A DNA stretch of 64,000 bases from Thalassia testudinum (GCA_037157565.1 JAZHRO010000014.1:99603501-99667500); one strand, 5' to 3'; shown: positions 34,637-46,287, counted from the first letter of the stretch. Made by a program: numbers and translations. Notes: generated by a model not told the origin, from the sequence alone.

Positions 34637-36207
34637 AGGCGAACATTTGGTTTTGTAAATCTACATTTGCCTTTGGTGTTTCTATCTTTTGCAATTTTTT
34701 TGGTATTTTGTAAGGAAAGAGATCAGGTCGATAATATCTAGTTAATCTACTTTCAAAACAAGAGAGAGAGAGAGAATATCAATATATATCAAACTAGAGT
34801 TTGCTACAAGTAAGAAATTAAAACTACACTAGAAAGCAAATAAAAGATAAAGGGAAGTGAGAAAATCCCCCTCGACAGCTGCTTTGAGGATGACTCATTT
34901 TGATGATGCCTAGATGAAGGTTGTGAGAGACTAATGAAGAAGAACAAAGCTGGTGGATGGAGGGCAGGGTAGGATGGCATCGCAGCAAGCATCTGCTTCC
35001 CGAACATGGTGAGAGGATGGCCATGGGATGCTCCACGAAGTGGAGTGAGACACGGGAAAAATTATTTAATTTCTACGTTTGAGGAGCATCCCAGGCTTAG
35101 GGCTACCTCCTTAAAGCTTTGGCAGAGTTGTGGGAAGAAGAGGAAGAGATGAAGAAGAATGGGAGGGGTGGTGGTCCTTTTATAGTGGAGTGGAGGCTTG
35201 GACATTCATGGGTCAATAGCAACATTGAAATTGTCACTGAAGATCCCAGCACAAGTGCTTGCTGGCTCTCGTAGGCTCATAGTGCTGCATGCACCTGCCG
35301 TCCGATCGAAGATGAATGGCTAGGATCGTACGCGAACATGCCCTTTGGATCATGCCTCAAGCACATGTCAGATCACACAAGTGATCACATGTCAGATCTC
35401 GCGTATGCTCATCATGCACATACGGTGTGCCACACATCTCAATTTCCACCGTTTGATGAAGATTTGACGTCCCAAATCAATCTGCGACTACTTCAGCGGA
35501 TTTAATCCACTACCATGGCTCGATCCTGCACTCGTGATTTGAGTGCATGCTCCACAACTGCTAAGCTATGTGCTCACAAGTGTTGCATTTTTGTATTGAG
35601 CCCCTCTCGCTCTCGACCGTTGGATCTCAATCCAACGATCGGGATCTCTTGTGGCCTTACCCCCTTAACGATGTATAAGCACGACTGTGGTAGATCTCAA
35701 TCATTGGATTGAGATCCAACGGCCTAGATCGCTTTGCGGGGGTGCTCTTGAGGGAAGGCAGTAGTTGCGGTTAGTGTTGGGTGGCTTGGATGCCGCCATA
35801 TGGCACATCTAACCATCTAGGCTGTCTATTTTCTTTCCTCTTTTAGGGTTACTATGGATATTGGATCGAGATGATTTTGCATTGTCGGACTGCGATCGTC
35901 ATTCTAGATCCATCCATACGATTGGATTTGTTGTTTGAAGCTCCGAACCCTTAGCCGTTGGCCTTCCTCGAACTGCATAAGGTGCTACTGAACTCTAATC
36001 AAGGTGCTTTCAGAGGCGTTGAACTCTGATAGTCATCCTGATCAGATCTGTATGGTTGGATTGTCAATCCGAGGTCCTGAAATAAATCTCCTTCTCTCTT
36101 GGCTACAAAAAGGAGAAAATTAGCCTATAATTTATACAATCTATCCTAAATGAAAAATGATGCATGCTATGTAATATTTATAATGTGGAATGTAATGTTA
36201 TAGCTTA
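34637..36207 (-). repeat. NA-1 left-hand LTR, truncated at both ends
   Basis: Matches the NA LTRs at 48135-49791 and 60814-62244: GGCGAACATTTGGTTTT near its start, a run of GAGAGAGA, the minus-strand TATA at about 35176-35184, a decayed palindrome near 35785-35822, and ATGATGCATGCTATGTAATA near the end. The final U3 tip (ATGTGTCTACATCA) is lost. Confidence 0.75.
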
Positions 36208-36209
36208 GG

Positions 36210-36450
36210 AACTCGCAAGTAGACCAAATTATGGTGCAGACCCATGCCCAAGGGTCAAGTATTTCTAAGGATCTGGATTAAAATTACCTATAGCCAGAGA
36301 TCATTGTGCTTGCTAGGCTAGGCCTGTGGTTTATGCTCGTGCAACCCAAGTGTAAAGTGTTGGACAATAGGTAGGTTCTAACCAATAGATGATGTTGTCC
36401 AATTAGGTTTCAGCTCAAAAGGATAATCCATTAATCTACACTTAGGTTGC
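36210..36450 (-). pseudogene. NA-1 unknown protein, C-terminal fragment
   Basis: On the minus strand it encodes LPIVQHFTLGLHEHKP-like sequence preceded by WTTSSI, clearly the same domain as LPIVRHFVLGCTPQN in NA-4 and LPVV-HFRLGLHTTKP in NA-2. It is separated from the rest of its gene by the D-family LTR at 36451-38979. Contains in-frame stops. Function unknown. Confidence 0.65.
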
Positions 36451-38979
36451 TGATGGGAATGCCAACATGAGCCCTAACTAGCCACATTTACTTAGGTTTG
36501 ATTGTTAAAATCTCCTACCTAATCATCTCAGGGTCATAACTCGTATTATTCTGATTGTTAAAATCTCCTATGGGAAATTTTGGTTAATTCTATAATTTGA
36601 ATAGCACATCACAAACAAAGATTAACCACAAGGTCACTCAGGGGTTAAAAGAAAGTCAAATGAGCTCAAAAGTCGAAAAAGTGGGTTAACCTGACAGAAA
36701 TAGGGTTTCACGCATATCGAGAACCGAAATAGCACATAAAAACCTAATTATTAACCTGCTTAAATTAAAGAAGTTTTGGTCAGGATAAAATTCATCTAAG
36801 CATCCTAAAATTCATAGGAAAATATTCTGAGAGGCTTGATACCCATGGTTTGACCATCTGAACCTTTTTTGACCTAAAATAGAGTTCAAGATGGAATCCT
36901 ACCCTAATTTGGGATTCTACGCAAATTGCTTAGTCAAACATGGTCAAAACACAAATCCAAGTTCACCATTTGATTCCTTGGGTCCAAATTAAGCTAAGGA
37001 CAAAATTTTGGCCTAATCAGAGTTCATCTTGATCTAATTTGCAATTTAGCCCTTTAAAATACTATTTCTTACATTTGGCCCCTCAGGTTTCAAAATTATT
37101 GAAAATGGATCCGTAACATTACATCATTTTCTTCATTTTGGTCTCTACCGCCATTGGTGTGAACCCAAGGACAAAAGTGAGATTTGAGGGAGATTTTCTC
37201 CCTCAAATCAAGGCCAAAATTCTCTAAAATTGGAGAGAATGGTCACAAGGATCTTCCCTACAAATTGGACTAGGTTTTGAGATCGATTGTGGCCGGATTC
37301 ATCTCCAGTGTTCCCTAGAATCTTAAGCTCAAAAATTGACTTGGGGTTTGCCTATTTTGGTTGTTTCCACACTTCTAAGAGCTTTATATAAACCCCTGGT
37401 ATCATCGCCGTTATCCTGAGATAGGTTTTAGGCCACAAAGATCTCTTCTCTCCCTCCGACCAGCTCCGACCTCAACTCTGGAGAACTCCTTGATTCCCCC
37501 TCATCGCCCTCTGCCACATACAATAGGTAGAGGGAACTTCCTCTCCTCGCCGGACCAAGAAGGAGCTACCTCAACCCCTCCTCGTCATCCTCATCACTGA
37601 AACGTTGACCTTCTCCATCAGTCAATCATAGCTAGCGCCAAATTCTCACTCCTTTCATCAGTTACTAGCCTCTCTCTGTTCCTCTCACTTCCCAAATTCT
37701 TTCTATGGTGTTATACCTTAGGTTCGAACGCAACAACACCCACATTTTCTCCATCTTCCATCGTGCCAGCAAAGCTCCGATGAAGCTGCGTGCACACCAC
37801 AATGCACGAAACCACATGTTGCCACATCCATAAGCTCCGCCCTGACCTCCCCTACAAAATCCCTCTCCCAATTTGGTGTCCTGATCACTCCATCACACCA
37901 CCGAGCACCACCTCCTCTGTTCACCCTCTTTGACTTCGCTACACTCACACACACACTTACACCACGCCACCACCACCACTGTACTCGCCGCACTCAGGCG
38001 AGGCTCCTGAACATTTTTGATGAGGCTATAAGGCTGTATTCTCTTTTTCAGCTGTATGCCAGAGCTCCGCTGTTGCAGTCCTCTTCTCTAACCACATCTG
38101 CCTCTCTTCGATTTACACTCAACCTGTTACTACTTGTACTTGATGCGGACCAAACCCAGAAGCCTACTTAGGGTTTCAATTGAACAGCACAGCAACTATG
38201 AGGCCTTCAAATCCTTGACACCATCTGTTGTAGCTCATGAAGGTTACGCGAAGAGGAGAATAGTAGGATAGTCCTACATTGTCTGTAACAAACTCAGCGT
38301 AGCACGTGATATCCAAACATGTCCTCAACCAGTTGCCTCCGAGAGCATCGGGGTGAGGTCCCACTCACACACTCCATCGCACGTGCCCTCGCTCGTGGTT
38401 AACACCATACAGGTCTGAGCTTAGGTCTAGTTACCTGGATTTGGGATGGTTTTGAAGAGAGGAAAGTTGAGAGGGAAGAGGGGTTTTTGCACTGTTCATA
38501 CCTCGGAATTCATTCCCCCTCTCTTGAGCACAACACTTAGCTGTTCTTTGGCTTACGAGGCCCTTATTCCTCTTCTGTGGTGCATTACCTTAGCTTCTAC
38601 TGAGGCCTTGAGGTTAAGGCATTTGAACCTTTTCCTCGTCATCTAAGACATTGAGTTGGTTCTGATCTACTAGTTACAGGGTTAAATTGGTGGTTCAAAC
38701 CACCATTTTAACCTCATCTTTTTGCACTTTGACTCTTGATTATTCTTGAGATATTATTCTGATATATATTGATCATTGTTTCGATGCTAATTGCATCTTA
38801 TTCTTGATATTGTCATTAGTTGATTGAAATTGCCAAATTGCTCCGTACGAATGACCTCAGACTCCCATGGCTTTCGAGCTTTACAAATTAAAGTGTTGCC
38901 ACGATTGTTGTCCGATAATACGACACTATACTTTAAAATGATGATTTTCACGCACAACAGTCGGATGTTCTCAGAGTCA
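36451..38979 (+). mobile_element. D-family solo LTR, copy 1
   Basis: About 2.5 kb, homologous to 51737-54203 and, inverted, to 56320-58981. It begins TGATGGGAATGCC and carries the hairpin at 37181-37209, a TTTATATAAA box near 37383, and a U5 end close to a decayed box near 38850. No internal region is present. The right boundary is approximate (38970-38985) and no convincing target duplication was seen. It is inserted in the coding part of NA-1. Confidence 0.7.
37181..37209. repeat. Perfect 13-bp-arm hairpin in the D LTR
   Basis: GATTTGAGGGAGA and TCTCCCTCAAATC pair perfectly around TTT. Copy 2 keeps a 12-bp version near 52465-52493. Confidence 0.85.
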
Positions 38980-40355
38980 CAAATATCATAAGGGTCCTGG
39001 TAAAAGGTTGGTGGTTTTAGACACAATGGAACCCTTAGATCAAGAATTCTATTTCCCACGGAATTAGCCTCCTAGATCTTCATTTCCAGATTCCTATCCT
39101 CCACAAACAGGATTTTCGGGACCTCTAGGTTATTACACACCCCATATACAATATCCAAGTCTAATAATTGTGGCTCAATGAGGATTGACTTGGGTATAAT
39201 GATTTCAAAAGCATCATCATTCAACTCTTTAGGGTGTGATTGAGGAATGGCACTATTGAATGAATCATCCATGAAAATAGGATCTGAATCTTTCATGCTA
39301 GCCCCGATAGGATCACAATCCTCAATTATTGGGCTATGAAATGATCCATCATACTCCTCATGCTCGTATGTCTCACTAAAATTATTTTCCTCAAACTCAA
39401 GAGAGACTTCACATAAAGATCCTTCACCTTCAGAATCAAAGAATTCCAGATCCGCATTAATATATGTCTCAAGATCGTATACTGTTCCTTGGTTCGTAGA
39501 GACATATTTTTCCTCATACCCTGGCTCTAGGATCTCGGGTGAAAGAATCAATTCATCCTCAATAGGTTGCTACAGACCAATCTAGTCATCCCTGGTCTCA
39601 TAAAATGTGTTCCCCTCTACAGGTGCTTAAGTAGGTTCTAACATAGGATATTTTGAAGGGAGCTTATCCTGAGAATCATCCCAAGATTGGACTAGAGCAA
39701 TCACAAATCTCATCCTCAATCTTGATAATTTCCCAAGTAAAAACTCACCCAAGTCCTTATCCTCAACATTTTGAAGCCCATCCAACAAATACTTGTTAAG
39801 ATCATCGATCATTTGAATTAAAGGCTCCAAATCTTCAGTGAAGGGTGTTGGCTAAACTTCTAAAGATTATATGTCATTCCTCAAATTAGCCAACACCTTA
39901 TCTTGGACCTGGTTTACCTGAACCAAATGGTTTGGTTCAAGGTTGGGTGGGTTTGGGTTCAATTCAAGGGAGTCAAGGAATTGAGGTTCTTGATGCCTTC
40001 CCTGATAATAGGTCATTTTAGGTTGTTCATAGAGGGGTGGGGACTTATATCCAGTGTAATCCTAGGAAGGGTAAGAGTTGTAATCATCATATCCTTTATG
40101 ATTGTAGATTGGGTTAGGTTGATCATCAAAGGTTGGAGATCTATAATAAATATAGCTTGGAGAAGGATAGAAATCACAGTCATGATGTCCAGGCTTAGGC
40201 CCTGGGCATTGAGGTCCAGAATTGTATCCCCAGCTAGGATTATCCCAACTAGTGGATGGGTGGGAATATGTCTGGTTGGGATAATAATCATCATGGGGGT
40301 AAGTGGTGGTTGGAAGGCAAGAATGGAAATGTAAGTAGGATGTGGAAGAATCCAT
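38980..40355 (-). pseudogene. NA-1 unknown protein, N-terminal and central part
   Basis: One reading frame from the ATG at 40355 to about 38980, interrupted only by stops, not by frameshifts, over about 430 codons. The N-terminus is rich in Tyr, Pro and Asp (HDDYYPNQTYSHPS, YRSPTFDDQPNPIY, GYDDYNSYP) and looks disordered. A helical central segment follows (VQDKVLANLRNDI, then EPLIQMIDDLNKYLLDGLQ and FLLGKLSRLRMRF), then an acidic Ser-rich stretch, then RILDLRVPL and TFYQDPYDI. No gag, protease, reverse transcriptase or integrase motif is seen. Several stops fall where NA-2 has Gln or Trp (CAG to TAG, TGG to TAG). I do not recognise the family. Confidence 0.7.
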
Positions 40356-41493
40356 GGCAAAGCGGTAGGAGGGAAGGATCCAAGGCAAAGAGAAAAGAAA
40401 GGTGCTCTACAGTACAAATAATCATGATGTCTCAAAACCAGTTGAGGAAGTGATTGGGGAGAAGGTACTTCCCTTCGCTTTCTCCTTAGGTTCCTTTGAT
40501 ACCCCCCAACCATGATTGTTTGACATTGCTCCACTAGCTAGACATCAGATGGACCAGTAGAAGTAGATTAATCGTAAATAATCTCAATCTGGGCCCCGAA
40601 GAGTGAGTCAAATCCTTAAGGCCAACATCTACTTGATTTTAGTTAGGCTTAGGTTTGAATGTGCTTGGGAATGTGATGGGCCCTTTATCTGGGTTGTGCC
40701 CTTAAAAATTGATTAATATGTGTGTGCGTGCACACCAATGGTTTTCAAGCAATATTATTTTTGGATGAAGTGAATTTTAGGGTTCAAATCTTGCTTAGTA
40801 GCTTTTAGGATTCAACCTTAGGTATATTCAGACAAGGTTCTATTAGGCATACCAAGTTTTGAAATCATAGGTTATGATATATTCCTTTAAAACTTAAAAC
40901 GAATGTGGAGTGTTTGGTTAGTTGCTAAAAGTTGAACCCTAAGTGGCAAGCTACTTGATGAATCGATTTTAAATTGAGTGGTGCGACCTAAACAGATCAA
41001 ACAATTGGTCAAATGCACCACTAATTAAGGCGCATAAGAATGATTAACCTAGTTTGATTGCTAATCACTTATCAGTATAATTACTGTTGGTGTATCGAGT
41101 CCTCAAGTTGGATTCTCGGTTAAGTGATTAAATTAGATGAAAGTGAGGTGCCTTGGGTGTGTGTGGGTGTACAAGTTGTGTAAGTTTTTAAGCAAATCCC
41201 ACAATAAGATTAGATTTTTTTTTATATGTGGGGTGAGGTAGAATAAGGTGGCAAACAAATAACCAGGACTAACTTTATGATTTACACAAGCTCCTAGGTT
41301 AATTAGGGTTTGCATTATTAGGTGGTGGAATGAAATCTAAGCAGTGGGTGGTGGGGGAAAAACTTACAGAACCATCATGAGCACTTTTCTCCTAGCCTGC
41401 CTCTGAAGAGTACTTGCAATCACAGTAAAATCAGAGAAAAAGTGAGATTAAAGTTAGGTAAGGTGGAAAAATGTGGGAAATCAAAGATCCTTG
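40356..41493 (-). other. NA-1 leader between primer site and coding region
   Basis: About 1.1 kb, colinear with the leaders of NA-2 and NA-3. No supported gene. Confidence 0.6.
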
Positions 41494-41513
41494 CCTCCCT
41501 GGCAACGATGCCA
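41494..41513 (-). other. NA-1 primer-binding site, tRNA-Asp type
   Basis: On the minus strand TGGCATCGTTGCCAGGGAGG, preceded by TTT and the LTR end CGTTAATCA. Confidence 0.75.
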
Positions 41514-41516
41514 AAA

Positions 41517-42270
41517 TGATTAACGAGATTTTATATGCAAAAAGGATTGAGTTTGAAAACTCATCATTGCATTGCATAAAAATCCTCTATGAGACAAATT
41601 TATCAAAACTCTAGTGAGTCTCGAGTCGAACACGGGGAGGCTATGTTTGATTAAAATCTGCATTTTAAAATTATTGTCACAAAACAGAGTAGTTAGTTGA
41701 AACTAATATAAGCTAGCTATTCTACTTAAAGAATATATAATAGAAAAGAGAGAATAATACAAAGAAAGAGAAAAATAGAGAGGATAAACAAGTCTTGCAT
41801 TTAAATAAACTAGAGTCTCTTATAACTACTTAAAGTAGACAAATCTACATTAGAAAGAAGTAAATGGATAGCGATGAGAAAAATCCTCCTCGACGATTGC
41901 TTGGAGGACGAGCCATGCTATTGGCACCCTGAAGACGGAGATGGGATGCTAGAAGAAGGTGGACAGAATCGGAAGACAAGGATAAGACGCTGGACGTTTC
42001 CAGCATGGGATCAGATTCCTGAATGGTGGCCAGAGGAGAACCATAGGTGCTCCACGAATAGGGGTAAGAAGATGGAAAAATTATATTACTCTAGTTCTAG
42101 TGGAGCATCCCAGGTATGGGACAAGCTTCTAGAGCTTTGGAAGAGGTGTAGAGAGAGTAGGAAGGGATGACGAAATGAGTAGGAGGGGTAGGCCTTTTAT
42201 AAGTGTAGAAATGGGGAAAAAGTTCTTTTTCAAAGCCTTTATAATAAATGTAGGGCCTTTAGTGACACTT
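41517..42270 (-). repeat. NA-1 right-hand LTR, U5 to part of U3
   Basis: Starts TGATTAACG next to the primer site; U5 box GAGTCGAACACGGGGAGG near 41627. The TATA box on the minus strand is at 42195-42202. The expected remaining U3 is absent: sequence from about 42270 on matches the plus-strand NA-2 LTR instead. Confidence 0.75.
42195..42202 (-). promoter_or_regulatory. TATA box of the NA-1 LTR
   Basis: CACTTATAAAAGGCC on the minus strand, the same box as in the NA-2 LTR on the other strand. Confidence 0.6.
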
Positions 42271-42291
42271 GCACGCAAGAGAAGATGAAGG

Positions 42292-42323
42292 GTCTAGATG
42301 GTGCCACGTGGCACCATCCAGAC
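42292..42323. promoter_or_regulatory. U3 palindrome centred on a G-box (CACGTG)
   Basis: Two 16-base arms with one mismatch, centred on CCACGTGG (CACGTG at 42305-42310). Related palindromes occupy the same U3 place in four other NA LTR copies (48085-48117, 49330-49359, 61768-61797, and decayed at 35785-35822). CACGTG is a known plant bZIP/bHLH target; use here is inference. Confidence 0.6.
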
Positions 42324-42968
42324 CACTCGATGTTGCCATGGCCTCCGCTTCCATCTCCTCTTCATCTCCAACATCGATTCTCGGTCATTGGATCTTGATC
42401 CATTGGCTGGAAATATCCCCTGCACTACCTTCACAAAACATTAGAATGGCTCAAGATTAAATAGAGGTCGTTGGATGAAAATCCAACAGCTATGATCCCG
42501 TGACCACCGGCAGTAGTGAACTCCTCAACTCAACACTTAAGCTCCCTTGGCACAACGGTTAAAGGTGCTGCTCTCAAGCCATAGGTGTAGGTTCGACCAC
42601 CGCCTTTTGAAATCTCCTTCCAAATTCGGGCACCGCTCAATTAGAGCCGCTCGATCCCGATCAACCGATGCTAGAGGCACCACGTGGCAGCGTCGATCTT
42701 CGCAGATGCATCAGGGCGGGAATGCAAGATCGAACATGCAATCGTATGCACTTGAGGTGTGAGTTGTGAGTGCAATGTCCACGCAATTGTGGCCACTCAT
42801 CAGGCATCCAACGACCCTCCATTATCCTTGCCTCGCCAGTGCATGCGCGGGTGCTATGCATGGTTGTGTGCGTGGTCATATGCATGTGTAGCGCGTGCGA
42901 TGCATGTTGTGCACGTGGTCTTCAAGGCTTGGTCAGCCAAATGATTTGCCATGGCCCTTTCCCTCACT

Positions 42969-42976
42969 TATAAAAG
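42969..42976 (+). promoter_or_regulatory. TATA box of the NA-2 left LTR
   Basis: CACTTATAAAAGGCCC, repeated at 51416-51423 in the right LTR. It points away from the NA-1 TATA at 42195, about 770 bp apart. Confidence 0.65.
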
Positions 42977-43675
42977 GCCCTACACACCCCCCCTTCCACT
43001 TCATCTCTTCCTCTTCTTTCCTCACCTCCACCAAAAGCTCTAAGGAGCTGGTTCCAATCCCAGGATGCTCCTTAGAGTGGAAAGGTGAAATAATTTCCTG
43101 CTTCTCACCGTCCTTTGTGGACCATCCCGTTGCCATCCCCTCACCACATTCGGGAAGCAAATCCTCATCGTGAAGCTGTCCTGCCCCATCCTCCATACTT
43201 CGATTCTGTTGTTCATCATCTAGCCTCTCACCAGCTTCATCCAAGTGCCGTCAAAGCAGGTCATCCTTCAAGTAGCCATCGAGGGCGATCTTCTCACCAC
43301 TCTCTATCTTTTATCACTTTTGTAGTGTAGTTTTGATTTCTTCCTTGATTATCTGTAGCAAACTCTAGTTAGATATATATTGATGTTTTCTCTCTCTCTC
43401 TTTCTCTCTCTTCATTCTGTTAGAGTAGAGTAGATTAGATAGAGGTGTTTTGACTTGATATTTTGTCTTATCAAAATACCCAAAAAAAATTACAAAACAT
43501 AGAAAACACCAAAAAAAAATAAATCAAAGCGCAGATTTATATAAACCAAACATTAGCCTCGCTATGTTCGATCCGACGCTCACCTTGAGCTTCGGTTATA
43601 TATTTTATTTGGTAGCAGGATTTTGACATATACTACGATGCGTATTTTCCATGCTTGATTTCTTGTTCACCATTT

Positions 43676-43693
43676 TGGCGCCGTTGTCGAGGA
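43676..43693 (+). other. NA-2 primer-binding site, tRNA-Asp type
   Basis: TGGCGCCGTTGTCGAGGA differs at two positions from the tRNA-Asp complement over 18 bases, the best match in the window. Confidence 0.85.
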
Positions 43694-44890
43694 GGAAATG
43701 GAATTTGATTTCTTTTTCCATGTTTTTCTACATTTACTTTTTGTCGAACTCCTCTTTTCTCTAATTTGCTATCTTGCAGGTATCCAAGTAGGGAGATCCA
43801 AGTACGGTAGACTGGAGTACAATGTAGGTAAAGCGGTTTGTAAGTGCCCCCATGTTTCCCCACCACTAGTTTCACTTTTCATGATATAAATAACCAAGAC
43901 CTAATCTACTTAGGTGTTTGTATAAACCATAGGATAGAAATTGTTTATCTTGCTTAGCACCTCCACTCATCTCACCCTGTTTATATAAAAAAAAAATTCT
44001 GATTTGATTATTCAATTAAAAGTTACACACTATAAACACTTACATATCAAGGCATACTCTTCCTCATTCTACCACCTAACTAGAAGTTGATCTGTGGATC
44101 GAGTACACCTTAGCTCAATACACAAATATGTGACTAGAAATCTGAATAGGTTAAATAGTTTTGTGTGCCTTAACTAAGTGGTGCAACAAGCCAATTGATT
44201 GATTTGTTTGGGCTGCACTACTTAGGATAAAAGTGATTCATTTAGTAGCTTGATCTCTAGAGTTGATTTTTAGTGTTGGACTAGGCACTCCACATTATTT
44301 CACATTTTTAAAGGAATATATCTACACCCATGTTTTCAAAACTTGGAGTGTTCCACTAAACCTTGACTGAATATACCTAAAGATCAAACCCTAAAAGCTA
44401 CTAAGATTTGAACTTCAAAATCTACCTCATCTTGAAATCCCTGGTTGTGCACGCACACACATATTAACTACTCTTTAAGGGCACAACCTATCTAAAGGGC
44501 CCGTGGCATTCTAGAGTATATTCCGACCTAAGCCTAGCTAAAATTGAATTGACATTGGCCTTAAGGTTTAACTTGCTCTTTGGGACTCCAACTGAGATTT
44601 TTTTCTATTAATCTTCTATTGGTCCATCTGATGTCTAGTTAGGGAGTAGTCTCAAACGACTGTGGTTGGGGGGGTATCAGAACTTGAGGCAAAAGCCAAG
44701 GGAAGCACCTTCTCACCAATCCCTCTCTAACTGGTTGAATTGACTAGATATAAGTTGGCCAAATCATTTCTTTCATCTCAAGATGAGTTTTGAGAGTTTG
44801 TAGATTTTTAGGCTACCCAACTAAGGATAGGTTTGGTTTGATTGTACTGCATGGCACCTTTCTCTCCTCTATTTTCCCTCCTACTTCACC
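43694..44890 (+). other. NA-2 leader
   Basis: About 1.2 kb, homologous to the NA-1 leader (inverted) and to 55590-56319 plus 58982-59400 of NA-3. No supported gene. Confidence 0.6.
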
Positions 44891-46287
44891 ATGTATTCTC
44901 CCGCACCACACCCGCACTTCCACTCCTACTCTCCTAACACATCTTATCCCCAATATGATGATTATTATCCTGACCAGACCTGTAATCAACCATCTACTTG
45001 TTGCGATAACCTAGATTGGGGATACAATTTCGGACCTCAATGTCTAGTGTCTAACCCTAAGCATTAAGCTTGTGATTATTATCCTTCTCACACCTACACC
45101 AAGTATAGATCTTCACCCTTTGATGAACAACCCAATATGATCTATAATGAAGAAGGATATGATGACTATAATACCTACCCTCCCCTCAATTATACTAAAT
45201 ATAGATCACCACCCTTCTTTGAACCTAAGACGACCTATTATTAAGGAGGGCCCCAATAACCTCAATTCCTTGACTCCTCTTGACTAAAACCAAACCCACA
45301 CAACCCTAAACCAAATCATTCAGTTTAGGTGAACCAGGTCCAAGATAGGGTGTTGGCTAATTTGAGGAACACAATACGATTTTTAGAAACCCAGCCAACA
45401 CCCCATAATAAAAAATTGGAGCCCCTGATTCAAATGATTGATGATCTAAATAGCTTGTTATTGGATTGGCTCCAAGATATTGAGGATAAGGGCTCGTGTG
45501 AGTTTTTACTTGGGAAATTATCAAGATTGAGGATGAAATTCATGATTACCTTAGTCCAATCTTGGGATGATTCCCAGGATGAACCCATTTCAGGAGACCC
45601 AATGCTAGAAATCGCTCAGGCACCAGTAAGGGGGAACACGTTTTATTAGATCAGGGATGACCAGGGATGGCATGGAAGATTCAGATCTTATTTTAATAAA
45701 TGATCTAACCAATAGCCCCATTCCTCAACCACACCCGAAGGGATTAGTGATGATTTCATTTGGAAGTCATTGAATCCAAGTCAATTCTGATTCAACCATA
45801 ATTATTGGACTTGGATAATTTAAATGGGGTGAATAACATGAACGAGGTCTCGGAATCTAAAATTATGATTGTGGAGAATAGGAGTATGGAAATGAATATC
45901 TGGGAGGTTAATTCCAGGAAAAGCAGAATTCTTGATCTAAGGGTTCCTTTATCCCTTAAAACACTGACCTTTTACTAGGAACGTTACGATATTTTTATGG
46001 ATATGAAACCCAAGTGCAAAATAATTGATTATCTTTCTGAGCTGAACTCTAAGTGGACATCTGAACCTATTGAACTAGATCTACCCGTTGTCTGACACTT
46101 TAGACTTGGGTTGCACACCACAAAACCGTAAGCCTGGCCCCGCAAACACAATCATCTCCGATTTTGGGTAATTTTCATCTAGAACCTTAGAACCACTCAA
46201 CCTTGGGGCATAGGCCAACATCACAATCTAGTCCACAACTGTGGACATCTTTTGTGATAGGTTTGAGGATCAATCTTTTTATTCTGA
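44891..46287 (+). pseudogene. NA-2 unknown protein, near-complete but broken
   Basis: The ATG at 44891 aligns with the NA-1 start; the shared N-terminus has the pattern M-x-S...HFHS...YP-x-DDYYP. Tyr/Pro/Asp-rich repeats follow (YRSSPFDEQPNMIY, GYDDYNTYPP, KYRSPPFFEP). The best open part, 45329-45649, is helical (VQDRVLANLRNTIRFLETQ, LEPLIQMIDDLNSLLLDWLQ, GKLSRLRMKF). Relative to NA-1 about 270 bp are missing near 45665. The C-terminal part has RILDLRVPL, IIDYLSELNSKW and a final GSIFLF before TGA. Stops at several places correspond to Gln or Glu in NA-1. No known domain is visible; a capsid-like or RNA-binding role is possible but unproven. Confidence 0.7.

Larger units (their letters stand above)
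34637..42270 (-). mobile_element. Non-autonomous LTR element NA-1 (minus strand), degraded
   Basis: Reads on the minus strand as a right-hand LTR half (41517 to about 42270), primer site (41494-41513), leader, a long degenerate frame of unknown type (40355 to about 38980, resuming at 36450 to 36210), and a truncated left-hand LTR (36207 to 34637). A D-family LTR (36451-38979) splits the coding part. Compared with NA-4, about 1.5 kb is missing at about 36207, including both purine modules and the U3 tip. No gag, protease, reverse transcriptase or integrase is present, so movement would have needed another element's enzymes. Confidence 0.75.
42270..43672 (+). repeat. NA-2 left LTR, missing its U3 tip
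   Basis: Colinear with 48085-48134 plus 49792-51736 (minus inserts), including CATGGCCTCCG, GGCACAACGGTTAAAGG and the TATA block CACTTATAAAAGGCCC. It ends CTTGTTCACCA, three bases before the primer site. Confidence 0.8.

Noticed and set aside
43676..43693. tRNA gene, because of the tRNA-Asp-like sequence
   Set aside because: Only the 3' end complement is present, right after an LTR; it is a primer-binding site.
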